DNA of 64,000 nucleotides from Lentisphaeria bacterium. GTDB taxonomy: Bacteria > Verrucomicrobiota > Lentisphaeria > Victivallales > Victivallaceae. Shown piece after piece: positions 57,933 through 64,000 of this stretch. The stretch lies in the NCBI GenBank assembly GCA_022009855.1, contig CP091727.1, positions 3,534,001-3,598,000 of the forward strand, in the 5' to 3' direction. The notes below the pieces were generated by a model. The model was not told where the DNA came from. It made no database searches and saw only the letters and a program-made list of their open reading frames with translations. The position numbers were made by a program, and so were the translations under genes. Position 1 is the stretch's first letter. Every line of letters begins with the position of its first letter.

Positions 57933-58705
57933 ATGGATGAAGCATTGGAAAAACTGTTTTCCCTCACCGGTCATACCGCGCTGGTGACCGGTTCGAGCCG
58001 GGGGATCGGCCGGGAGATCGCGCTTACGCTCGCCCGGGCCGGGGCGACGGTGATTCTGCACGGGTCGCGGGAGTCCGAAAAACTCCGCGAAGCCGCCGAA
58101 CATGTGAAGCGAATCGGCGGACGGGTTGAATGCGTGACCGCCGACCTCACGGACGACAAGGCCGCCGCCGCACTTCCCGACGCCTGCCGGGCGCTGGGGC
58201 TGGAGGTGGATATTCTCGTGCTGAACGCCTCCGTTCAGGAGTATCGGCATGTGACCGATTACGAGCCGGAGGAGTTTGCGCGGGAGTTCCTGGCGAACGT
58301 CGGCGCGGCGTTCCGGCTGGTAAAGGAGTTCTCCCCGCGATGCGTCGGAAGCACTGGGGGCGGATTGTCTGCGTCGGCAGCGTCAATCAACTCCGTCCGG
58401 CGACGCGGCTGTCGATCTACTCCGCAACCAAGGCGGCACTGGAGAATTTCACCGTCTGCTGCGCGAAGGAGTTCGCCGCCGACGGCGTCACGGTGAACAA
58501 TCTCGTGCCCGGCGTGATTCTGACCGACCGCAACGAGAAGATTCTCCGCAATGAAGCGTTCCGGGAGACGGTTCGCAGTTCGATTCCGCTCGGCCGGTTC
58601 GGGAGTGTTTCCGACATGGCGGGAGCGGCGCTGCTGCTCTGCGGCGAGGCCGGCGCCTACATTACCGGCATTGAACTGCCGGTGACCGGCGGAATGCATC
58701 TGTAA
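57933..58705 (+). CDS. Short-chain dehydrogenase/reductase (one frameshift)
   Basis: About 257 residues. The cofactor motif is ALVTGSSRGIGREIAL, then DILVLNASVQEY, the catalytic serine in IVCVGSVNQ, and YSATKAALENF (YxxxK). The C-terminus has LVPGVILTDRN and ITGIELPVTGGM. A shift lies near 58335. Related SDRs act on gluconate, 2-keto-3-deoxygluconate or fructuronate/mannonate. Placement after uxuA and RraA suggests a sugar-acid dehydrogenase, perhaps replacing UxuB. Confidence 0.87.
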
Positions 58706-58775
58706 TTGGAACGGTCTGGTTTGCCGGGATTTCACCGGGTTCCGCGGCGAGAGCGGGCCCGGTGTTCTCTTTTTC

Positions 58776-60977
58776 TCAGAAGGGATTGACCTGTTTCGCG
58801 TCGAGCGAGAGGGACTCCACCTCCTTGCCGGAGACGAGATTTTTGCGGAGCAGCTCTTCCAGTGCCCGTCGCATGGTGATCATGCCGTCCTTGAAGCCGG
58901 TTTCGAGTGCCGAGGGGAGCTGGCCGCTCTTGGCCTCGCGGATCATCGACTGAACCGGCGGGGTGCCGACCATGATCTCGAAGGCGGCGATGCGCCCGTT
59001 CCCGTCCCGCCGGGTGAGCAGCCGCTGCGAGACGACGGCGAGCAGGACGCCGGCAAGCTGCAGTCGGATCTGATTCTGCTGGTGGGAGGGGTAGGAGTCC
59101 ACGATGCGGTCGATGGTCTGCGGCGCGCTGTTGGTGTGCAGCGTGGCGAAGACGAGATGGCCGGTTTCCGCGGCGGTGAGGGCGGCGGAAATTGTGTCGA
59201 GATCGCGCATTTCGCCGACCATGATGATGTCCGGATCCTGCCGCAGCGCGAACTTGAGCGCGGTGGCGAAGGAGAGGGTGTCGGAGTGGACCTCCCGCTG
59301 TTCGACGAGCGAAAGCTGATTGGTGTGAAGGTATTCGATCGGGTCCTCGATCGTGATGATGTGCCGCGAGCTGGTGCGGTTGATGTGGTCGATCAGACTG
59401 GCCAGCGTGGTGGATTTGCCGCTGCCGGTGGGACCGGTGACGAGAATCAGTCCCTGCTGCTTCTCCACCAGCTTGACCAGCTGCGGCGGAATGTTGAGCG
59501 CTTCCGGCCGCGGGATGTCGTTGTTGATGACGCGGGCGGCGATGCCGACCGTCCCGCGCTGAAAGAATCCGTTGATTCGGAATCGGTAGGTTTTCGGCAG
59601 AGGATCCGTGTCGGCGAGGGTCATCGAAAGGGAGATGGCGAAGTCGATCTCCCGCTTCTCTTCAAATTCGATCCGCTGGCGTGGAGAGAGCAGACTGAAC
59701 AGCAGCCGCTGAGTATCCGTCGGCGTGAGTTCAGGCAGCTCCATGGCCCGCAGGCTGCCGCTGATGCGCAGAATCGGACTCGTTCCCGAGGAGAGGATGA
59801 GATCCGATGCGCCGAGCTTGACTGAGCTGCGGAGCAGGCGCCGCATATCAATGGTGACGTTGTCGACGGCATTGGGCGTTCCGCTGTAGTAGTTGCGGAA
59901 GGTGTCCACGCCGGATTCCATGCCGCGCAGATAGAGACGGAATTCCGCCGGATTGCCCGAAGCATGTTCGGCGACCTCCTGTGAGACCAGTCCTTCGCGG
60001 CAGAGTTGAAAGAGCGCACGGTTGAAGGGGAGCATACCGGCCTCCGTCCCCCGCCGGAGGGAGTCTTCCAGCGCCTGAAAGTCGCGGGCGGCGATTTGTT
60101 TTCTGACTGTGGGAGTGCCGAGGAGAAGTTCCACTGCCGGAATCATGCCGCTCCTGTCCTGCCGCGGCAGCAGCCGTTGCGCGACAACCGCGACCATCGC
60201 CATTCCGAGATCGGCGGCCACCTGTTCGCGCTGTTCTTCCGGATAGAGGTCGATAATCCGCTCGACCGCGGTGATGGAGTCGCTGGTGTGCAACGTGGAG
60301 AGCACCAGGTGACCGGAGAGCGCGGCGGTGACTGCGGCGCGGACCGTGGCGAGGTCGCGCATTTCTCCGATGACGATGACGTCGGGACTTTCGCGCATGG
60401 CGCTGTGCAGGGCGAAGCTGAAGCTGTCGGCATTGCTGTTCAGCTCACGCTGGGTGACGAGACTTTTGGCGTCGTGGTGCAGATATTCGATCGGGTCTTC
60501 CAGTGTGAGGATGTGCTTGCTGAAGTTGGCGTTGATGTAGTTGAGCATGGCGCTCATCGTGGTGGATTTACCGTTGCCTGCGGCGCCGACGATCAGGATG
60601 ATGCCGCGCGATTCCGAACAGATCTGCGCGAGGGTGTCCGGCAGATGGAGGTCGGCGAAATCCAGTTCGTCTCCGGAGCGGATTGGTCGGGCGACCAGCG
60701 CCGGTCCGTTGCTGGCGGAAAAGAAGTTGATTCGGAAACGCGCTTCCGGAGTGAGCGCGTAAGCGGCGTCTGTGCTGCCGGTCTGAAGGTAGAGCTGTTC
60801 CTGTTCCGGCGGAATCACGCTCTTCCGGAATCGATCGAGCTCCTCTCCTGTGATGATCTGTTCGCTGCATGGCGCGACTTCGCCGTAGCGGCGGAATGCC
60901 GGTGGTTTCCCGGCGGAAAGAAACAAATCAGAGGCGTTGCTGCGAATAGCGTTTGCGAAGATTTCTGTGATTTGCAT
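58776..60977 (-). CDS. Tandem PilT-PilT ATPase in one polypeptide
   Basis: An intact 733-residue protein made of two complete PilT-type retraction ATPases. The first half (residues ~1-350) has Walker A GAAGNGKST at 131-139, LEDPIEYLHH, GEMRDLATVRAA at 204-215 and the His box STLHTSDSITA. The second half (~375-733) has GPTGSGKST at 515-523, IEDPIEYLHT, GEMRDLDTISAA at 588-599 and ATLHTNSAPQT. Each half starts with the PilT N-terminal domain (SDLFLSAGKPP and SDLILSSGTSP). Single PilT proteins are ~350 residues. No other pilus assembly genes are beside it. Confidence 0.92.
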   Translation of the reverse strand: MQITEIFANAIRSNASDLFLSAGKPPAFRRYGEVAPCSEQIITGEELDRFRKSVIPPEQEQLYLQTGSTDAAYALTPEARFRINFFSASNGPALVARPIRSGDELDFADLHLPDTLAQICSESRGIILIVGAAGNGKSTTMSAMLNYINANFSKHILTLEDPIEYLHHDAKSLVTQRELNSNADSFSFALHSAMRESPDVIVIGEMRDLATVRAAVTAALSGHLVLSTLHTSDSITAVERIIDLYPEEQREQVAADLGMAMVAVVAQRLLPRQDRSGMIPAVELLLGTPTVRKQIAARDFQALEDSLRRGTEAGMLPFNRALFQLCREGLVSQEVAEHASGNPAEFRLYLRGMESGVDTFRNYYSGTPNAVDNVTIDMRRLLRSSVKLGASDLILSSGTSPILRISGSLRAMELPELTPTDTQRLLFSLLSPRQRIEFEEKREIDFAISLSMTLADTDPLPKTYRFRINGFFQRGTVGIAARVINNDIPRPEALNIPPQLVKLVEKQQGLILVTGPTGSGKSTTLASLIDHINRTSSRHIITIEDPIEYLHTNQLSLVEQREVHSDTLSFATALKFALRQDPDIIMVGEMRDLDTISAALTAAETGHLVFATLHTNSAPQTIDRIVDSYPSHQQNQIRLQLAGVLLAVVSQRLLTRRDGNGRIAAFEIMVGTPPVQSMIREAKSGQLPSALETGFKDGMITMRRALEELLRKNLVSGKEVESLSLDAKQVNPF

Positions 60978-61092
60978 AAGGCTCCTCTTCCGAAAACAAT
61001 GGCGGTCCGCCGGAAAGCGGACTTGAAAAATCTGCTTCCGGACATTACCTTAATACCATTTTACGAGAAAACCAAATCAGGAACCCCTCTTT

Positions 61093-61536
61093 ATGAAAAA
61101 AATTGATGTAAAAGTTCGGATGATGGCCGGCTGTGAGGAGCTTTTCCCCGCGAAAGCCCATCATGACGATGCCGCCTACGACCTGCGTTCGCGCTGTGAC
61201 ATGGAGCTCGCCGTCGGGAAGAGTACGCTGGTGCCGACCGGCATGTTTCTTGAATTGCCGGTCGGATTCGAGGCGCAGGTGCGGCCTCGGAGCGGACTCG
61301 CCCTCAAGCACAACCTCTCGCTGACCAACTCCCCCGGCACGATCGACGCCGGTTACCGGGGGGAGGTCGGGGTCATCATGTTCAACCCCGGGCCGGAGCC
61401 GTTCCCGATCCATCGCGGAGACCGGATCGCCCAGATGGTGATCGCGGAACTGCCTGAAGTGGAACTCGTGCCCGCCGAAGAGCTCTCCGAAACCGGCCGC
61501 GGCGCGGGCGGCTTCGGCAGTACCGGCAGGCAGTAA
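61093..61536 (+). CDS. dut: Deoxyuridine 5'-triphosphate nucleotidohydrolase
   Basis: An intact 147-residue trimeric dUTPase. All five motifs are visible: DDAAYDLRS, RPRSGLALK, GTIDAGYRGEVGV, RGDRIAQMV and the C-terminal GRGAGGFGSTGRQ arm. It hydrolyses dUTP to dUMP and pyrophosphate, keeping uracil out of DNA. It stands alone, divergent from the PilT gene. Confidence 0.96.
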   Translation: MKKIDVKVRMMAGCEELFPAKAHHDDAAYDLRSRCDMELAVGKSTLVPTGMFLELPVGFEAQVRPRSGLALKHNLSLTNSPGTIDAGYRGEVGVIMFNPGPEPFPIHRGDRIAQMVIAELPEVELVPAEELSETGRGAGGFGSTGRQ

Positions 61537-61560
61537 GGTTCGGTCCGGTCGCCCGCTTCG

Positions 61561-62157
61561 TCACGCTTCGGGGTTCGGCATGACGGCTGCGAGCTCTTCC
61601 GGCGTCAGGGAACGGTGTACCCGGCAGGGGTTGCCGAAGGCGATCACATTGTCGGGGATATCCCGGGTCACGACGCTTCCGGCGCCGATGACGACATTGC
61701 TGCCGATGGTGACGCCGGGCAGGACCCGGACTCCGCCGCCGATCCAGACATTGTTGCCGACGGTGATCGGGCGGGCGTATTCCAGGCCCTCGTTGCGTTC
61801 CGCGACCTTCACGGGGTGTCCGGCGGTGTAGAATCCGCAGTCCGGCGCGATGAAGACGTTGTCACCGAAGCGGACCTTCGCTCCGTCCAGAACAACCAGG
61901 TTGTGGTTGGCGAAGAAGTTGTCCCCGACCTCGATCTGGCTGCCGTAATCGCACCAGAAGGGGGAGAGAATGGTACAGTTTTTACCGCTCCTGCCGAGGA
62001 GTTTGCGCAGAAGCGCGCTCCGCTGCTCGGTTTCGGAGGGCGGCAGTTGATTGAAGGCGAAGCAGATGTCCTTGCATTTCAACATTTCCTTCTGCAATTC
62101 AGGGTCATAATTGGGATTGTAGATCATCCCGAGATCTCTTTTCTCTTTTTCCGTCAT
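61561..62157 (-). CDS. maa: Maltose/galactoside O-acetyltransferase-like protein
   Basis: An intact 198-residue left-handed beta-helix acyltransferase. An N-terminal Mac domain (LGMIYNPNYDPELQKEMLKCKD) precedes the hexapeptide repeats. The catalytic His is in FYTAGHPV, with NVWIGGGVRVLPGVTIGSNVVIGAGSVVTRDIP following. It transfers acetyl from acetyl-CoA to sugars; the physiological acceptor is unknown. Confidence 0.92.
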   Translation of the reverse strand: MTEKEKRDLGMIYNPNYDPELQKEMLKCKDICFAFNQLPPSETEQRSALLRKLLGRSGKNCTILSPFWCDYGSQIEVGDNFFANHNLVVLDGAKVRFGDNVFIAPDCGFYTAGHPVKVAERNEGLEYARPITVGNNVWIGGGVRVLPGVTIGSNVVIGAGSVVTRDIPDNVIAFGNPCRVHRSLTPEELAAVMPNPEA

Positions 62158-62322
62158 CCGAGTCCTCCGTATCGTGGTATTTGTATACTATACCGGCGGC
62201 GGGCTCCGATTGCAACAGGAGCCAGTTTTTTTTGCCAGGGAAAAGAGGAGGAGGCGCCTCAAAGTTGCAATTCTTCAAAAACGGGATATATTTCCTTCAC
62301 AACCGCAGAGAGGAGATTTGTG

Positions 62323-62676
62323 ATGCTTCCGGTTATCTGCATCATCGTATTGGTGGGTGAAGTCGCGGCAGTTGCGGCCTTTCTGCTGATCCCGGACCGG
62401 GGCCGCTGGAAGCGGTGGGCGGCCGGAGGGCTGCTGGCAGCGACTGTACTGCTTCTGGCGGGAGTGGGGGGCTCCTCTCTGCGGGAGAAGATCGAAGGAG
62501 ATTCCCGGAATGCCGCGGCGTGCCGTCTGGCGGCGGAGATGATTCGGAACGGCAGACGCGCCGCGCTGGAGGAGGCGCTCCGACGGGACTGGCAGAAAGG
62601 AACGGCCCGGCTGGGGTTTGACGAGATCGCGGGAGCCTTTCTCGAAGCGGTTCAGAATGCGGAGGGCGGCCGATGA
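62323..62676 (+). CDS. Small membrane protein of unknown function A
   Basis: 117 residues: two N-terminal TM segments (ICIIVLVGEVAAVAAFLLI and AAGGLLAATVLLLAGVGG), then a soluble helical tail with AACRLAAEMIRNGRRAALEEALRR. GAGGAG lies eight bases before ATG 62323. Its stop overlaps the start of the next gene, so they form a pair. No family is recognised. Confidence 0.6.
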   Translation: MLPVICIIVLVGEVAAVAAFLLIPDRGRWKRWAAGGLLAATVLLLAGVGGSSLREKIEGDSRNAAACRLAAEMIRNGRRAALEEALRRDWQKGTARLGFDEIAGAFLEAVQNAEGGR

Positions 62677-63002
62677 GAATTCTGCAGGAGCTGCTGGGGT
62701 ATTTCCTGTGGATCATGCTGCCTTCCGCCCTGCCGCTGCTGGCGCTTGCATACGGGGGAGAGCGAGTGGGACGTACCCTGAAACTGACGCTCGCACTGAG
62801 TGTGCTTCTCTGCAATGCCGCTCTTGTGATATGGTTTTTGCATCAGGTGGATTCCCATTACCGCAATGCGTTCTACCGGTGGAATCTGAACTGCCTTGCC
62901 GAACAGTTTGAAACCGCCGGTGACCAGGAGCTGTTCCGGAGTCTGGAAGAGCTGGAGCAGAACCCGCGGGTGATGTGGAAAAAGCGAACGACGGAGCGGT
63001 AA
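62673..63002 (+). CDS. Small membrane protein of unknown function B
   Basis: 109 residues with two TM segments (FLWIMLPSALPLLALAYGG and LALSVLLCNAALVIWFL) and a charged helical C-terminus (LFRSLEELEQNP). ATG 62673 overlaps the stop of the preceding gene (ATGA). The shared layout suggests two subunits of one membrane complex; function is not recognised. Confidence 0.6.
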   Translation: MRILQELLGYFLWIMLPSALPLLALAYGGERVGRTLKLTLALSVLLCNAALVIWFLHQVDSHYRNAFYRWNLNCLAEQFETAGDQELFRSLEELEQNPRVMWKKRTTER

Positions 63003-63141
63003 TTCCCGCAGCCGGCGAAGAGCGGAATGACCTGCGGGAGTTCCTCCGTTGACGGAAGCTCGAATTCAACGGGAAACGGCGCCGCCGCGCAGGAAACTTT
63101 TCCGGTTCCGCACTTTTTTGAAAAAAAATGCAAATGCGGGC

Positions 63142-63170
63142 TTGCTTTTTATTGTTATAGATATTATTAT
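63142..63170 (+). promoter_or_regulatory. Promoter of the terminal GntR gene
   Basis: TTGCTT (63142-63147) and TATTAT (63165-63170) with a 17-base spacer, 40 bases before the ATG. Confidence 0.6.
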
Positions 63171-63209
63171 ACATAACAGAAAGGAATTTGAGCAGGGAGA
63201 AGCGCCTGA

Positions 63210-64000
63210 ATGTTCGAAGCAAAATATACGGATGTGGTGGATGCGTTGCGGTTTGACATCCGGAACGGCCGGTTTGGGGGAGGAACGTCCGGCTTCCTTC
63301 GTTCCGGGAATTGGCGAAGGAATATAATGTTTCTCTGGTGACGATCTCCAAGGCGATGAATTTCCTCCAGCAGGAGAACGTGGTGGATATTCAGGGAACG
63401 CGCGGTGCGTTCATCAAGGCGGATGTCTCGGCGCGGCCCCGGTCGAACGACATTGCCGTGATCCACAATTTCATCGGGGATTGGGAAGGGTTGCATGCGA
63501 TTGAGGCGTTGGAGAGCTACGCCCGGGAGAAGAACATGGGGGGTGCTTTCTCTCAAAGCGGCGGAAAGCATACAGTATCTGCCGGAGCTTCTGACCAAGC
63601 TGAATGCGGACGGCTTCATCTTCATGCACAGTTCGCTGACCGAGGATACGGCGCTGGCGCTCTCTCATGCGCACATTCCGTTTGTCTCCTTCAACCGGCT
63701 CGATCTGGATTGCGTTTCGTGGGTGGACTATGACAACACCGGGAGTCTGGCCGAGACGCTCGATTTCCTGCTCGCCTCCGGATATCGGCGGATCGCCCAC
63801 ATCGACTTCAAAGTGGATTTCGGCAGTTTCCAGAGCGAACTTCGGAGAATTTACCGGGAGAAGCTGGAAGCGGCAGGATGTTTCGACGAGCGTCTTTTCA
63901 TCGCCCGCGACACCCGGCACGATATGCGACGGCAGTATGGACAGCCTTTTTCTGGAAGCGGCGAGCCGGAAGGCGGTCGGATATCTGCTGGAGCTGCCGG
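63210..64000 (+). CDS. GntR-type regulator with LacI-like sensor (3' partial, frameshifted)
   Basis: At least 260 residues. The winged helix has YTDVVDALRFDIRNGRF and SFRELAKEYNVSLVTISKAMNFL. The sensor has DIAVIHNFIGDWEGLHAIEALESYAREK, LNADGFIFMHSSL, HIPFVSFNRLDLD and GYRRIAHIDFKVD. Shifts lie near 63280 (FGG to ERLPSF), 63540 and 63925. GGGAGA precedes ATG 63210. The gene continues beyond the window. It shares the layout of the regulator at 41.9 kb but is only distantly similar. Confidence 0.75.

Noticed and set aside
1..64000. CRISPR arrays, tRNA and rRNA genes
   Set aside because: No regularly spaced repeats, cloverleaf sequences or rRNA-like segments were noticed on either strand.

Overview
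The window is GC-rich bacterial DNA that most resembles a Lentisphaerota (Victivallis-like) gut anaerobe. This is inferred from three short-leader prepilin-type proteins (core FTLIELLIVIAIIAILA) with a C-terminal histidine...DGHV motif, the abundance of glycoside hydrolases, a fused SecDF, RNase HIII beside RecR, and hybrid-cluster protein. No rRNA, tRNA or CRISPR array was seen. About half of the genes are interrupted by one or more single-base shifts, often in C, G or A runs, and the reading resumes at once in another frame. Core genes (argJ, thiE, rnhC, hcp) are hit as often as accessory ones, so I read these mainly as sequence errors and give full-length coordinates.

Layout. 1-4.5 kb: an inactive-transglutaminase/7TM protein coupled to an alpha-L-glutamate-ligase-like ATP-grasp protein, then a large sugar-enzyme-like protein. 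4.5-12.6 kb (minus strand): CYTH protein, galM, rnhC, recR, ybaB, secDF, yajC and tagaturonate epimerase. 12.9-19.1 kb: Gfo/Idh/MocA oxidoreductase, half a sialidase behind a GH29 fucosidase, a divergent AraC regulator, and an MTA/SAH deaminase coupled to an unusual SAH-hydrolase-like protein. 19.3-28.5 kb: hcp, a GH3 beta-glucosidase, a GT-C membrane glycosyltransferase with a GT2 partner, and guaA with half of its glutaminase domain missing.

28.6-45.3 kb is an accessory polysaccharide region. It holds three cassettes in which a prepilin-like gene sits directly upstream of a secreted glycosidase (GH5; a roughly 1,150-residue multidomain hydrolase; a second GH5). LacI and GntR regulators, an alginate-lyase-like protein and an unrecognised 554-residue protein accompany them; thiE and a zinc-ribbon gene lie between. 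A GntR promoter and HTH region is duplicated about 2.29 kb apart.

45.3-48 kb (minus strand): purQ, argJ, queF. 48-58.7 kb: a hexuronate/xylan operon with a FucP-type transporter, IclR regulator, enolase-superfamily dehydratase, mannonate dehydratase, cytoplasmic GH10, RraA-like protein and SDR. It is split by about 3 kb of mobile DNA (a DDE transposase and an IS110 transposase). 58.8-64 kb: a double PilT ATPase in one polypeptide, dut, a maltose-acetyltransferase-like gene, two small membrane proteins and a GntR gene running off the end.

The most notable features are the prepilin-glycosidase cassettes, the tandem PilT-PilT protein, the GMP synthase lacking part of its glutaminase, and the mobile block that splits the hexuronate operon at an exact 7-bp repeat.
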